Positions 7,874 through 17,265 of a stretch of DNA of 31,337 nt are shown one piece after another; position 1 is the stretch's first letter, and each line of letters opens with the position of its first letter. Made by a program: the position numbers and the translations under genes. Origin of the DNA: Planctomycetota bacterium (GTDB lineage Bacteria; Planctomycetota; Phycisphaerae; WQYP01); assembly GCA_021785155.1 (NCBI GenBank), contig JAJYGE010000561.1:1-31337 (forward strand), written 5' to 3'. Under the pieces are notes generated by a model. That model was given only the letters and a program-made list of their open reading frames with translations, had not been told where the DNA came from and searched no databases.

Positions 7874-9823
7874 TCAAATCTCCCAGTCGCTGTCACCGGT
7901 GAGTAAGCCTTTGGTTCTCATCAGGGCCAGAATGTGTTCCACGCATTGGGCCACGGTGATTTCATGCGTTGGCAAAACCAGATCGGGATTTGATGGCATC
8001 TCATAGGCGGCGCTGACGCCGGGGAATGATTTAATTTGTCCCGCCTCCGCGAGTTTATACATGCCGCTCTGATCGCGTTGCTTGCATATTTCAAGCGGAG
8101 CCGAGAGATGCACTTCGAGGAAACGGCCCTCTCCGATAAGCCTCCGGACTTTTTCACGGACGGCCGCGTGGGGGGCCAACATGGCGCAGATGCAGATAAG
8201 CCCGTTGTCGTTGAATATCCGGGCGACCTCGGCAGCGCGACGGAGATTTTCGGAGCGGTCATCGGCGGAAAAGCCAAGGTCATTGGTCATGCCGCGTCGC
8301 AGATCCTGCCCGTGCAATACGGTGGCGATTTTGCCAAGTTCAAAAAGTTTCTCTTCCAGCGCATAGGCTGTGGTGGCTTTGCCTGATCCGGTCAGGCCGG
8401 TGAGAAGCAGCGTGGCGGGCTTCTGGCCCAGGCGTTGCTGGCGCTGCCGGGGCGAAATGTGGCTTTGCGGGCGGTTTCGTGGTGCGGCGGTGCTACCCCA
8501 GGGATCAACTGCGCCTTTGGGCTGTTCACGTTCGAGAATCATTCCCGCGCCGACGGTATTGAACGTATGGCGGTCAATGACAATAAACGATCCGGTGGCG
8601 CGGTTGCGGCGATAGGCATCAAAGGCCAGCGGCTGCGTAACCGATATGCTGCATCGTCCGACTTCATTAAGATGCAGCGTATCGAGGGGTGTGTCATTAA
8701 GAGTATTGATGTCTATGCCATTAAGTAAAGTAATTTCGCCGGGGGTGGTGCGGGTGGTCTGCTTGATAAGGTACCCGGCGGTTAAATCCAGCGGCTTTTC
8801 ACTAAGCCAGACGATCCGGGCGGGAAAGTCCTGCCCGAACTGCGGGACGCTGTGGGGATGCACCAGCATATCGCCACGGCTGATGTCGACTTCATCTTCC
8901 AAGGTCAGCGTTACGGCCATCGGGCAATGGGCTGCGTCAAGTTTGCCATCCAGGGTGACGATGGATCTGATGCGACTTTTACGGCCCGATGGCAGCACCA
9001 TGACTTCATCACCGGGTTGGACGGAGCCGGAGGCAATGGTGCCGGCGAAGCCGCGAAAATCCAGGTTTGGCCGCAGTACCATCTGGATCGGGAATCGGAA
9101 ATCCTGCATATTGCGATCAGATGCGATATGGACGGTTTCCAGATGATTGAGCAAGGGGCCGCTTTTATGCCATGGCATATTGGTGCTGGTTTCAACGACG
9201 TTATCCCCCTTGAGCGCGCTGATGGGAATAAAATGAACATCTTTGATATCGAGCTTGGCCGCGAACTCGGTGTACTGGGCCTTGATCTGATTAAAGCGTT
9301 CCTGCGACCAGTCGACGAGGTCCATTTTATTGATCGTCACGACAACGTGCTGGATTCCCAGCAGAGAGCAGATAAAACTGTGGCGTTTGGTTTGTGCCAC
9401 AACGCCGTGGCGGGCATCCACCAGAATGATGGCCAGTTGACAGGTTGATGCGCCGGTGGCCATGTTACGGGTGTACTGTTCATGGCCAGGGGTGTCGGCA
9501 ATGATAAATTTGCGTTTATCGGTGGAGAAATAACGATAGGCCACATCAATGGTAATGCCCTGTTCGCGCTCGGCCTTCAGGCCGTCGGTTAGAAGCGCGA
9601 GGTCAATTTCACCGCCGGTGGTGCCGTGACGCACGGAGTCGCGGCGAATGGCGGCAAGTTGATCTTCATAGATCATTTTAGTGTCATGGAGGAGGCGGCC
9701 AATAAGCGTGCTTTTTCCGTCATCGACGCTGCCGCAGGTCAGGAAGCGGAGCATTTCCTTGGCCTGGTTGCGTTCCAGATAGGTATTGATGTCTTCATGG
9801 AGGGCTGATTCAATGGCGGTCAT
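7874..9823 (-). CDS. cysNC: CysN-CysC fusion: sulfate adenylyltransferase large subunit and APS kinase-like domain
   Basis: The N-terminal half (about 1-440) is the GTPase subunit of ATP sulfurylase, which couples GTP hydrolysis to APS formation with CysD. GSVDDGKSTL (31-40), DTPGHEQYTRN (110-120) and NKMDLVDW (165-172) are intact G1, G3 and G4 motifs. The C-terminal domain (about 470-649) is APS kinase-like, with DLGFSADDRSENLRR, YKLAEAGQIKSFPG and AYE matching the family. Two key places differ. Walker A reads GLTGSGKA with Ala483 in place of Ser/Thr, and the usual DGDN loop is HGQD (504-507). APS phosphorylation may therefore be weak or lost. A CAGGAG site lies 8-9 bp before ATG 9823. It lies between cysD and hpt on one transcript. 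Confidence 0.93.
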   Translation of the reverse strand: MTAIESALHEDINTYLERNQAKEMLRFLTCGSVDDGKSTLIGRLLHDTKMIYEDQLAAIRRDSVRHGTTGGEIDLALLTDGLKAEREQGITIDVAYRYFSTDKRKFIIADTPGHEQYTRNMATGASTCQLAIILVDARHGVVAQTKRHSFICSLLGIQHVVVTINKMDLVDWSQERFNQIKAQYTEFAAKLDIKDVHFIPISALKGDNVVETSTNMPWHKSGPLLNHLETVHIASDRNMQDFRFPIQMVLRPNLDFRGFAGTIASGSVQPGDEVMVLPSGRKSRIRSIVTLDGKLDAAHCPMAVTLTLEDEVDISRGDMLVHPHSVPQFGQDFPARIVWLSEKPLDLTAGYLIKQTTRTTPGEITLLNGIDINTLNDTPLDTLHLNEVGRCSISVTQPLAFDAYRRNRATGSFIVIDRHTFNTVGAGMILEREQPKGAVDPWGSTAAPRNRPQSHISPRQRQQRLGQKPATLLLTGLTGSGKATTAYALEEKLFELGKIATVLHGQDLRRGMTNDLGFSADDRSENLRRAAEVARIFNDNGLICICAMLAPHAAVREKVRRLIGEGRFLEVHLSAPLEICKQRDQSGMYKLAEAGQIKSFPGVSAAYEMPSNPDLVLPTHEITVAQCVEHILALMRTKGLLTGDSDWEI

Positions 9824-9911
9824 GGGGACAAACTCCTGATTGTTTTATTTTTGAATTATTCTCGGATCACAATTTTAATATTCCGTTATGGTCATTAACA
9901 TTTCCATCCGG

Positions 9912-9944
9912 CCTTACCGCCGATCCCGGCGCGCGGGGTAAAGG
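9912..9944 (-). other. Stem-loop between cysD and cysNC
   Basis: The 135-bp gap between the two cys genes contains CCTTTACC paired with GGTAAGG around an inner GCCG/CGGC hairpin. There is no T-run, so it is not a classical terminator. It could be an RNA-processing or stability element that sets the CysD to CysNC ratio. Seen by eye only. Confidence 0.3.
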
Positions 9945-9959
9945 TTGGTCGGAGTAAGG

Positions 9960-10865
9960 TTAAAAATATCCTTCACGTTTTTTCTGTTCCATGGATCCCT
10001 GCTCATCGTGATCAATGGCCCGGCCAGAGCGTTCGGATTGTCTGAAGAGCAGCATTTCTTCGATGATTTTGGGCAGCGTATCGGCCTGTGATTCAATGGC
10101 TCCGGTCAGCGGGTAGCAGCCCAGAGTGCGGAACCGGACTTTTTTCAGTACCGGCTTTTCACCTTCTTTGAGGGGATAGCGGCTGTCATTGACGTAAATT
10201 AATTGCGGATCACGCTGGACAACGGGGCGTAAAGCGGCGAAATAAAGCGGGCAGATGGAAATTTTTTCAAGGTGGATGTATTGCCAAATATCCAGTTCCG
10301 TCCAGTTGGATAGGGGAAATACGCGGATGCTTTCTCCTTTGTTGATGCGGGCATTATACAGGTTCCACATTTCGGGCCGCTGATTTTTGGGGTCCCATTG
10401 ATAATGTTTGTCCCGGAAGGAGAAAATACGTTCCTTGGCGCGGGATTTTTCTTCCTCCCGTCGGGCACCGCCGAAGGCGGCGTCAAACTGGTATTTCTTC
10501 AACCCCAGCAGCAGGCCTTGCAGGTTCATGTTGTGGGTGTATTTGACACTGCCGGAATCGAACGGATTAATTCCGGCTTTAATGGCGTCAAAGTTGGTGC
10601 TGACGATGAGTTTGAGGTCATATTCTTTCACGAGGTGATCGCGAAAGGCGTAGACTTCCTTGAAGTCCCAGGTGGTGTCGATGTGCATGAAGGCAAATGG
10701 CACGCGTGCGGGATAGAACGCCTTGCGGGCCAGGTGCAGCATGACTGAAGAATCCTTACCACTGGAGAAGAGCATGACCGGATTTTGAAATTCCGCGACG
10801 ACCTCGCGAATGATGTGGATGCTTTCAGCTTCCAGTTCTTTAAGATGTGTGAGTTTAAGTGTCAT
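9960..10865 (-). CDS. cysD: Sulfate adenylyltransferase small subunit
   Basis: ATP-pyrophosphatase-type catalytic subunit that adenylates sulfate to APS, working with CysN. The 301-residue product begins [20 protein letters not shown], as usual for the family. It contains the PP-loop [13 protein letters not shown], then [20 protein letters not shown] and [20 protein letters not shown], and it ends with a typical [14 protein letters not shown] 10865 is chosen because it gives the normal CysD start and length; the longer frame begins only at a TTG (10904). A good promoter lies about 50 bp upstream. Confidence 0.95.
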   Translation of the reverse strand: MTLKLTHLKELEAESIHIIREVVAEFQNPVMLFSSGKDSSVMLHLARKAFYPARVPFAFMHIDTTWDFKEVYAFRDHLVKEYDLKLIVSTNFDAIKAGINPFDSGSVKYTHNMNLQGLLLGLKKYQFDAAFGGARREEEKSRAKERIFSFRDKHYQWDPKNQRPEMWNLYNARINKGESIRVFPLSNWTELDIWQYIHLEKISICPLYFAALRPVVQRDPQLIYVNDSRYPLKEGEKPVLKKVRFRTLGCYPLTGAIESQADTLPKIIEEMLLFRQSERSGRAIDHDEQGSMEQKKREGYF

Positions 10866-10923
10866 AGCCGTATTATCTCGATTATTAATGACATCAATTA
10901 CCAATTAACTACTATTCCGATTA

Positions 10924-10952
10924 TTTTAATAGGAGATTGACGATCAGTCAAA
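10924..10952 (-). promoter_or_regulatory. cysD promoter with overlapping dyad
   Basis: On the - strand, TTGACT (10952-10947) and TAAAAT (10929-10924) are separated by exactly 17 bp, a near-consensus sigma-70 promoter. The predicted RNA start is about 50 nt from the cysD ATG. The -35 is embedded in a perfect 5-5-5 inverted repeat, TTGACGATCAGTCAA (+ strand, 10938-10952), which is well placed for a repressor. The regulator is unknown. Confidence 0.5.
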
Positions 10953-11031
10953 TCTACGCCAAGTGGCATCTCCAATGTCGGACTACGTGAAGTGTCGCAC
11001 ATGGCATAAAGGTACCACAAAGTTCCTCTAC

Positions 11032-11059
11032 TTGCAGCCGTGCCTGCATGCGATATAAT
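11032..11059 (+). promoter_or_regulatory. Probable rpsO promoter
   Basis: A perfect TATAAT -10 lies at 11054-11059, with a TTGCAG -35 at 11032-11037 and a 16-bp spacer. This leaves a leader of about 75 nt before the rpsO ATG, room for the S15 autoregulation known in other bacteria. I cannot fold a specific S15 site by eye. Confidence 0.5.
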
Positions 11060-11141
11060 AATCAGGCTTAAATTCCCGCGAGGAACATGTTGGCATGAGC
11101 TGACAGTATCCCGTAGTAAAAATAACGAAAGGCCTTTTGTA

Positions 11142-11408
11142 ATGATCACCGAGGAAAAAAAGCGGCAGATAATCTCCGATACACGTACCCATGAAAAAGA
11201 CACCGGCTCAGCGGAAGTGCAGATCGCCCTGCTGAGCGAGCGGATAAATGACCTCACGGGGCACCTGAAAACGCATAAGAAGGATTTCTCTTCGCGGCGC
11301 GGCTTGCTGAAGATGGTGGGAAAGCGCTCCAGCCTGCTGAAATACCTGACGCGCACGGATCCAGAACGGTATCAGGCCATTATCACCCGCCTTGGACTGC
11401 GCAAGTAG
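11142..11408 (+). CDS. rpsO: 30S ribosomal protein S15
   Basis: Primary 16S rRNA-binding protein of the small-subunit platform. The 88-residue product begins [20 protein letters not shown] and contains [28 protein letters not shown] (in parts: [11 protein letters not shown], then [17 protein letters not shown]). [21 protein letters not shown] and an [13 protein letters not shown] end follow, matching S15 along its whole length. A longer frame starts upstream but has no family match. GAAAGG about 10 bp before ATG 11142 and the normal length fix this start. It is followed by pnp, a widely conserved order. Confidence 0.97.
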   Translation: MITEEKKRQIISDTRTHEKDTGSAEVQIALLSERINDLTGHLKTHKKDFSSRRGLLKMVGKRSSLLKYLTRTDPERYQAIITRLGLRK

Positions 11409-11715
11409 TGCAGCCGCGGGCGCGTGGTAAAGGTGAACCTTGTCTCTGCAAGCAGGCCTTTATCCCGGTGCCTTGGAAAGCAGTCCCTTTCATTTATGAA
11501 TAGGGGACGTGGCGGACTGGGCTTTGACAGTGAATATTTTTTCACCATCTGTTCAGGCTTTGAAAAATCGCGGGGGTATTGTCAATACCAGCCCTGCGGA
11601 TATTTAATGTCACGATTCAGTTACGTGGCGGGTTGACGGCATGGAAACATGATGTTGTAGAAGTTGTCGGTAAGAGTTGTTCGTTAGACAGTTTTTTTGT
11701 TGAAGGATATACAAT
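11409..11715 (+). promoter_or_regulatory. rpsO-pnp intergenic leader with hairpins
   Basis: This 307-bp gap has no supportable gene; a 70-codon frame (11424-11636) has no family features. It holds GGTATT-GTC-AATACC (11575-11589) and a longer imperfect stem from ACAGTGAA (11527-11534) to TTCACCATCTGT (11541-11552). In several bacteria the pnp leader is folded and cut by RNase III before PNPase autoregulation, and these hairpins could serve that purpose. No terminator is visible, so rpsO read-through into pnp is likely. Confidence 0.35.
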
Positions 11716-13881
11716 ATGACGGTAGTAAAGGTTGAGACGGAATTAAACGGTCGTAAATTTTCCATTGAGACGGGATTTTTGGCCAAGCAGGCCGATGGTG
11801 CGGTACTGGTTCAGTTTGGAGATACCGTGGTTCTGACCGCGGTGGTCACTTCCGACCCGCGCCCGGGAATTGATTTTTTTCCATTAACGGTGGATTATCG
11901 TGAGAAAACATCCGCCGCGGGTAAATTCCCCGGTGGATTTATCAAGCGTGAAGGTCGGCCCTCCACCAAGGAAACGTTGACCGCGCGGATGATTGATCGT
12001 CCCATTCGGCCCCTGTTTCCTTTGGGATATATAGATGAAGTTTTGATTCAGTCCATGGTACTTTCCGCGGATGGGCAGAATGATCCGGACGTTCTGGCCA
12101 TGGTGGGGGCATCAGCCGCTCTGGCTATCAGCAAAATTCCGTTTGAAGGCCCGATTGGCGCGGTGCGCGTCGGTCGTGTGAACGGGAAACTGGTGCTTAT
12201 GCCCACACAGGCGGATATGGATGCCTCGGACATGGACCTGCTGCTGACCGGCACGGAAAATCATATCAACATGATTGAGGTGGGAGCACGCGAGCAGTCC
12301 GAAAAATCCATAATGGAAGCTATTGAATTCGGCCAGACGTCTATTCGGAAGCTGGTGGCTTTGCAACATGATCTGGCGGCTAAAGTCGGCAAGCCCAAGG
12401 AATGCACGCTGCGTTGCGCTCCGGCGGAACTGGTGCAAATTGTCACGGGATATTCCGATCGGCTGCGACATGCTCGGCAAGTTCCCGGTAAGCAGGATCG
12501 CTACGAAGCCGTCAACGTCATAAAAAAAGAAATTATGGAAAAGCTGACCGCGGTGGATGCCGCCACTGGCAAACCGGCTTATGAAGCTGGTCTGGTGGCC
12601 AACGCATTTTCACAAGTGGAGGAGAAAGTCGTACGTGAACTGATTTTATCCGGTGTAAGGCCGGATGGTCGTAATCATACGACGATTCGCCCCATCTCCG
12701 GTCAGGTGGCCGTGTTGCCGCGGACACACGGCTCGGCCGTGTTCTGTCGTGGTGAAACCCAGGCTTTGGTGACAACCACGCTGGGCACGGGTGATGATGA
12801 GCAGATTGTCGATGGACTCGGTGAAGAATACTCCAAAAAGTTCATGCTGCATTACAACTTTCCGCCATTTGCCACCGGCGAAGTCAAACGCATCATGGGG
12901 CCGGGGCGACGGGAAATTGGTCACGGAGCGCTGGCCGAGCGTTCACTCGAACCGGTACTGCCGTTGCCGGAGCAGTTTCCGTATGTTATTCGTGTGGTAT
13001 CGGATATTCTGGAATCCAATGGCAGTTCCTCCATGGCATCGGTGTGTGGTGGCACGTTAGCGCTGCTGGATGCGGGCGTGCCTTTGATCCGCCCGGTCGC
13101 CGGTATCAGCATTGGTCTGGTGACGGAGGGAAGTCGTGAAGTGTTAATCACCGATATTCTCGGTGAGGAAGATCACTTTGGTGATATGGACTTCAAGGTA
13201 TCCGGTACGACACAGGGAATTACCGGCATCCAATTGGATCTCAAGATTCATGGCTTGCGCCTCGATCAGATCGCTGCGACGCTGGAACAGGCCCGCGTTG
13301 CGCGTTTACAGATACTGGAAAAAATGCACGCGATAATTCCATCGCATCGGGCTGAAATTTCGCCATTTGCTCCACGTTTGCTGACCATTCACATTAATCC
13401 CGAAAAGATCGGCAAAGTCATCGGGCCCGGCGGCAAAACGATCAAGAAAATTGTTGAAACCACCGGTGCCAAGATTGATATTGAAGATGACGGGACCGTA
13501 TTTATTTCCGCCTTGGGAATGGACGCGGCGGAACGCGCTCGTGAAGAAGTTGAACGTCTGACGGAAGATGTCAAAGTCGGCAGGATTTACAATGGTAAGG
13601 TTTCATCCATAAAAGAATTTGGCGCGTTTATTGAGGTGATTCCGGGTGTTGATGGATTGTGCCACATCAGTGAATTATCAGATAAATATGTCAAAAACGC
13701 CTTGGATGAAGTGAAAATGGGACAAGAAGTGCGCGTCAAGGTTATCGCCATTGATGATCAGGGGCGAATCAAGCTTTCCCGCAAGCAGGCCATGCGCGAC
13801 GAAAACCCGCACCCGGTTGCGGCGGCACCAGGGACTGCCGCTCCGGCGGTCGGCAGCGCGACACCAACAGCGTCGGCTTGA
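11716..13881 (+). CDS. pnp: Polyribonucleotide nucleotidyltransferase (PNPase)
   Basis: Phosphorolytic 3'-5' exoribonuclease of RNA turnover. The 721-residue product has the complete layout. The first RNase PH domain (about 1-215) includes KFPGGFIKREGRPSTKE. A helical linker follows, then the second RNase PH domain (about 305-545) with SNGSSSMASVCGG and the catalytic-site stretch HFGDMDFKVSGTTQGI. The KH domain starts near KVIGPGGKTIKKI (about 567-579), and the S1 domain contains GRIYNGKVSSIKEFGAFIEV. It ends in an Ala/Pro-rich tail. AAGGA lies about 9 bp before the ATG. Length is ordinary for the family. Confidence 0.97.
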   Translation: MTVVKVETELNGRKFSIETGFLAKQADGAVLVQFGDTVVLTAVVTSDPRPGIDFFPLTVDYREKTSAAGKFPGGFIKREGRPSTKETLTARMIDRPIRPLFPLGYIDEVLIQSMVLSADGQNDPDVLAMVGASAALAISKIPFEGPIGAVRVGRVNGKLVLMPTQADMDASDMDLLLTGTENHINMIEVGAREQSEKSIMEAIEFGQTSIRKLVALQHDLAAKVGKPKECTLRCAPAELVQIVTGYSDRLRHARQVPGKQDRYEAVNVIKKEIMEKLTAVDAATGKPAYEAGLVANAFSQVEEKVVRELILSGVRPDGRNHTTIRPISGQVAVLPRTHGSAVFCRGETQALVTTTLGTGDDEQIVDGLGEEYSKKFMLHYNFPPFATGEVKRIMGPGRREIGHGALAERSLEPVLPLPEQFPYVIRVVSDILESNGSSSMASVCGGTLALLDAGVPLIRPVAGISIGLVTEGSREVLITDILGEEDHFGDMDFKVSGTTQGITGIQLDLKIHGLRLDQIAATLEQARVARLQILEKMHAIIPSHRAEISPFAPRLLTIHINPEKIGKVIGPGGKTIKKIVETTGAKIDIEDDGTVFISALGMDAAERAREEVERLTEDVKVGRIYNGKVSSIKEFGAFIEVIPGVDGLCHISELSDKYVKNALDEVKMGQEVRVKVIAIDDQGRIKLSRKQAMRDENPHPVAAAPGTAAPAVGSATPTASA

Positions 13882-13899
13882 TTTACAACGCGGTGCATC

Positions 13900-14664
13900 A
13901 TGGTTGAGCCAGGAACACACAACGGTCCGACAACGGTGCGATCGGAGGATTCCACCGATGATACCATGGTGCGGGAGCGTGATCGACTGGCGCGTTTAGA
14001 GCAGCTTGCCCGGATGGGCGAACTTGCCGGCGGATTGGCGCATGAATTAAAAAATCCACTTTCAACCATCAAGTTGAATTTACAATTAATGCAGGAAGAT
14101 TTGTCGCAACTGCCGGGGGCCGAAGCAAGTCGTTCGCGCGCGGCCACATTGCGGAAAGAAGTGGATCGCTTGGGTCATACCCTTGACGACTTTTTGCGTT
14201 ATGCCGGCCGGCTGGAGTTGCACACACGGCCGATGCGTCTAAATGATCTGGTAAGGGATTTGATCGATTTTTTCCGTCCGCAGGCCCAGGCTGCCAACGT
14301 GCGGCTTTTTGCCAGTTTGTGCCCTGAAGATCCGGTCTGTCCGCTGGATCCCAATTTGATCAAGCAGGCCTTGTTGAATCTGATACTCAATGGGGTACAG
14401 GCCATGCCGGATGGCGGGGATTTAATTATCCGCACGCATATTGATCACATGCGGGTTTATGTGGATGTTGCCGACACCGGGCAGGGGGTGTTGCCTGCCG
14501 CGGCACCACATATCTTTGAAGCGTATTACACCACCAAAAAGGGGGGCACCGGATTGGGCCTGGCCACCACACGCCGCATCATTGAAGAACATCGCGGACA
14601 TATTTCCTTCACCAGCGATCCGGGAAAAGGAACCAATTTTCGTCTGGATTTGCCGCTGCAATAA
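13900..14664 (+). CDS. Soluble sensor histidine kinase (NtrB-like)
   Basis: A 254-residue two-component kinase with no membrane segment and only about 30 residues before the dimerisation helices. The H-box is ELAGGLAHELKNPLSTIKLN with phosphoacceptor H48. The ATPase domain shows LLNLILNGVQAM (N box), VADTGQGV (G1) and KKGGTGLGLATTRRIIEEH (G2). There is no PAS or other sensor domain, so it must sense through a partner or be driven by another protein. No response regulator lies in the window. It starts 18 bp after pnp without a clear ribosome site, and ends 2 bp from the convergent cysK stop, leaving no room for a terminator. Confidence 0.88.
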   Translation: MVEPGTHNGPTTVRSEDSTDDTMVRERDRLARLEQLARMGELAGGLAHELKNPLSTIKLNLQLMQEDLSQLPGAEASRSRAATLRKEVDRLGHTLDDFLRYAGRLELHTRPMRLNDLVRDLIDFFRPQAQAANVRLFASLCPEDPVCPLDPNLIKQALLNLILNGVQAMPDGGDLIIRTHIDHMRVYVDVADTGQGVLPAAAPHIFEAYYTTKKGGTGLGLATTRRIIEEHRGHISFTSDPGKGTNFRLDLPLQ

Positions 14665-14666
14665 CC

Positions 14667-15620
14667 TTAGGCGTCCAGGCCGTCAAACATTGCAGTGCTG
14701 ATATAACGTTCTCCGGTGGAGCACATGACCGCCACGATGATTTTGCCTTTCATATCCGGGCGGGCGGCCACTTGTGCGGCGGCCCGGATATTGGCACCGG
14801 AGCTGATACCGGCCAAGATACCTTCTTCCCGCGCCAGGCGGCGAGCCCATTCAAAGGCGTCCTCATTGGAGACCTGGATGACTTCATCCACCAAATCAAC
14901 CTGGAGATTCTTCGGAATAAATCCGGCGCCTGCGCCCTGAATTTTGTGTGGGCCGGGCTTTAATGGCTGTCCCGCTTTGCACTGGGTAATAACTGGTGAG
15001 TTGGCGGGTTCAACGGCAATGGCTTTGAACTTGGGATTGCGTTTTTTTATTACGCCGGCAACACCGCTGATGGTGCCACCGGTGCCCACGGCCGACACCA
15101 GGCAATCCACTTTGCCGTCGGTATCATTCCAGATTTCCTCGGCGGTGGTTTTCTGGTGGATCTCAACGTTGGCCGGATTTTCAAACTGTTTTGCGACAAT
15201 GGCGTTTTTATCGGCGGCGGCGGCCTCGTTGCAGCGGCGAATAGCTCCGGGCATACCTTCGGCGGCGGGGGTCAGCACCAGATTAGCGCCCATAATCCGA
15301 AGCAGTTTTCGGCGTTCCAAGGACATGCTCTCGGGCATGTACAGCGTGAGTTTATAACCCTTGGCCGCACATACAAAAGCCAGGGCAATGCCGGTATTGC
15401 CACTGGTGGCTTCCATAATATGCGTGTCTTTATTGATTTGGCCTGCTTTTTCCGCCGCTTCAATCATGGCGGCACCGATACGGTCTTTGACGCTGGCAAG
15501 CGGATTAAAAAATTCACACTTGGCATAAACAATGCCGTGCCCAGCCGGAATCAGGCGATTAATCCGCACCAGCGGGGTATTGCCGATCGTTTTAGTAATA
15601 TCCGAGAAAAGTTTAGCCAT
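14667..15620 (-). CDS. cysK: Cysteine synthase (O-acetylserine sulfhydrylase)
   Basis: PLP enzyme making cysteine from O-acetylserine and sulfide, the final step of the pathway begun by CysD/CysNC. The 317-residue product has [12 protein letters not shown], the PLP lysine in [11 protein letters not shown] (K45), the substrate loop [11 protein letters not shown], the phosphate-cup loop [11 protein letters not shown] and a C-terminal [11 protein letters not shown]. An AAAGGAG site lies about 7 bp before the ATG, and the length is normal. It has its own promoter and is apart from the cysD operon. Confidence 0.96.
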   Translation of the reverse strand: MAKLFSDITKTIGNTPLVRINRLIPAGHGIVYAKCEFFNPLASVKDRIGAAMIEAAEKAGQINKDTHIMEATSGNTGIALAFVCAAKGYKLTLYMPESMSLERRKLLRIMGANLVLTPAAEGMPGAIRRCNEAAAADKNAIVAKQFENPANVEIHQKTTAEEIWNDTDGKVDCLVSAVGTGGTISGVAGVIKKRNPKFKAIAVEPANSPVITQCKAGQPLKPGPHKIQGAGAGFIPKNLQVDLVDEVIQVSNEDAFEWARRLAREEGILAGISSGANIRAAAQVAARPDMKGKIIVAVMCSTGERYISTAMFDGLDA

Positions 15621-15650
15621 AACAATCTCCTTTAATCTGGTCTATTTTGT

Positions 15651-15679
15651 AGGTTATGGGCATTTTGCAGCTGTGTCAA
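15651..15679 (-). promoter_or_regulatory. cysK promoter
   Basis: On the - strand a perfect TTGACA -35 (15679-15674) is followed after 17 bp by TAACCT (15656-15651). The predicted RNA start is about 25 nt before the cysK ATG. The -10 is weak, which would fit an activator-dependent or moderately expressed promoter. Confidence 0.4.
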
Positions 15680-15819
15680 GAAGTCCTTCAGGATTTTTTG
15701 GGAGTGCGACGCAATGCGGTGGCTTGTAACCCTCGAAAAGACTACCGGCGTAAAGTGTCGCGGACCGGCAGTTTTCCCGGAATAATAAATTAAACCCGTA
15801 CATGGGCCTACCGTCTGTC

Positions 15820-17265
15820 TTATCCATTGAGGATGTGATTTAGAACGTCCGCGGAGGAATAAGAGGTTTGGCCAGGCTGAAGATAACGACCGATATTCGC
15901 AACGTCATCACCCGCGGTAACAATGGCCGTTTCAGAAATGCCATTGGAACCAACCTGCCCCAAACCAATGGTCGCAAATAGCGCGTTGCAGAGACATTTT
16001 CTGCCAACGGTTTCTTCCACCAGGCCACCTTTGGCCACATAATCGGCAACGGGTTCCGCGGCACAGCGATAGCCGGGTGTTCCATCGGGGCGTTTGTAAA
16101 CTTTGCGCAGGTAGCCAAGATCGCATTTTCGTTCGCGCTGTAAATACTTTTCGGGATCAGAGATAGTTCCCGGCAGTGCCACTACCTTAAATGGAAAGCC
16201 CGTGGGCGACGCTTGTGGATCGGTAAATACAGTCGCCCCTTCTGAGATGGCTATGTCAATAACCTGCCGTTTTAAGTCAGCACTGATTCCGGACTCCCGA
16301 CAAAAAGCGAAGGCTGTGCCAACTTGAATTCCGGCAGCGCCGTGGCTTATTGCCCAATGAAGTTGTTGGCGCGTTCCAAATCCTCCGGCCAGATAAAACG
16401 GCAGACCGATCTCGGCAATTTTTTTCAAATCGGCATCATCGCGCGGGCCATATATTGGCTCGCCATGTTCTGTAAGTTGCAGCGGCCCGCGCGGAGGAGC
16501 GTTGTGTCCGCCGGCAACGGGGGTTTCAATTATAAAGCCATCCACGCGACCATTGGACTTTCGCGCCAGCGTCATGGCGAGGGTGGCCGAGGAAACGATC
16601 GCGTAAAACAAGGGGCGCTTTAACTGTGGGGGCGGATGCGTCGTGGCCGTAACGTCCTGGGCAATAAAATCAGCGGGACCGAAACGGGTGGTAAAACTTT
16701 CCGCGGAATTGGAACCTTCAACATCAATTTTGAGATCAACGGGTTCGCCACGCGACAGAGCGTCCAGCACGCCGGGAATAAAACGCGGAATTCCGGCTCC
16801 CATCAGTACATAGTCTACTCCCGCGAGCATCGCTCCAAAGAGCGTCGGGAGTGTGGGCGTTTGCACTTTTTCCAGAAGGTTCATTCCAATGGGGCCCGAA
16901 TGCCCCTCCTTGGCAAGAAACACTTCTGAAAATGCGGCTAAGACGGTTAATTCTTCCATCGCGCGACTGAATTCAACATTCGGCATCGGGGTGGATTTGA
17001 AGGAACTGGCTGGTGGTATGCCGCCGGAAGCAAAGTACCGATCCCAAACCCGCGTTGCAATGTGCGAATATGGGAAGGCGTCAAAGGCGCGGCGGAAGTT
17101 CCCGTCCGGATCGCCGCATTGCAGACGCCGCGCGAGAACGGCAGCAATTCCAGTACCGGAAATAACTCCGAGCTGACCATGTCGGGCTACCGATTTTGCA
17201 AGAACCCAGTTTGATACCCCCACACCCATCCCGCCCTGAATAATTCTGAAAGGTAATTCAATCAA
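15820..17265 (-). CDS. NPD/nitronate monooxygenase-family flavoprotein
   Basis: A 481-residue TIM-barrel FMN protein of the 2-nitropropane dioxygenase/PfaD-type family. The start, LPFRIIQGGMGVGVSNWVLA, is the family's substrate-loop signature. VDGFIIETPVAGGHNAPPRG and LPFYLAGGFGTRQQLHWAISHGAAGIQVGTAFAF (in parts) match the FMN-phosphate region. It is longer than classical nitronate monooxygenases (about 320-380 residues). The extra C-terminal part from about 380 onward includes CDLGYLRKVYK, a Cys pair in RKCLCNALFAT and an ending that resembles PfaD-like relatives. Its start codon overlaps the stop of the NirJ-like gene by 4 nt (ATGA), so it is the third gene of that transcript. Substrate unknown. 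Confidence 0.75.
   Translation of the reverse strand: MIELPFRIIQGGMGVGVSNWVLAKSVARHGQLGVISGTGIAAVLARRLQCGDPDGNFRRAFDAFPYSHIATRVWDRYFASGGIPPASSFKSTPMPNVEFSRAMEELTVLAAFSEVFLAKEGHSGPIGMNLLEKVQTPTLPTLFGAMLAGVDYVLMGAGIPRFIPGVLDALSRGEPVDLKIDVEGSNSAESFTTRFGPADFIAQDVTATTHPPPQLKRPLFYAIVSSATLAMTLARKSNGRVDGFIIETPVAGGHNAPPRGPLQLTEHGEPIYGPRDDADLKKIAEIGLPFYLAGGFGTRQQLHWAISHGAAGIQVGTAFAFCRESGISADLKRQVIDIAISEGATVFTDPQASPTGFPFKVVALPGTISDPEKYLQRERKCDLGYLRKVYKRPDGTPGYRCAAEPVADYVAKGGLVEETVGRKCLCNALFATIGLGQVGSNGISETAIVTAGDDVANIGRYLQPGQTSYSSADVLNHILNG

Noticed and set aside
11424..11636. 70-codon frame between rpsO and pnp
   Set aside because: No family features, poor ribosome site, and it covers the hairpin region.
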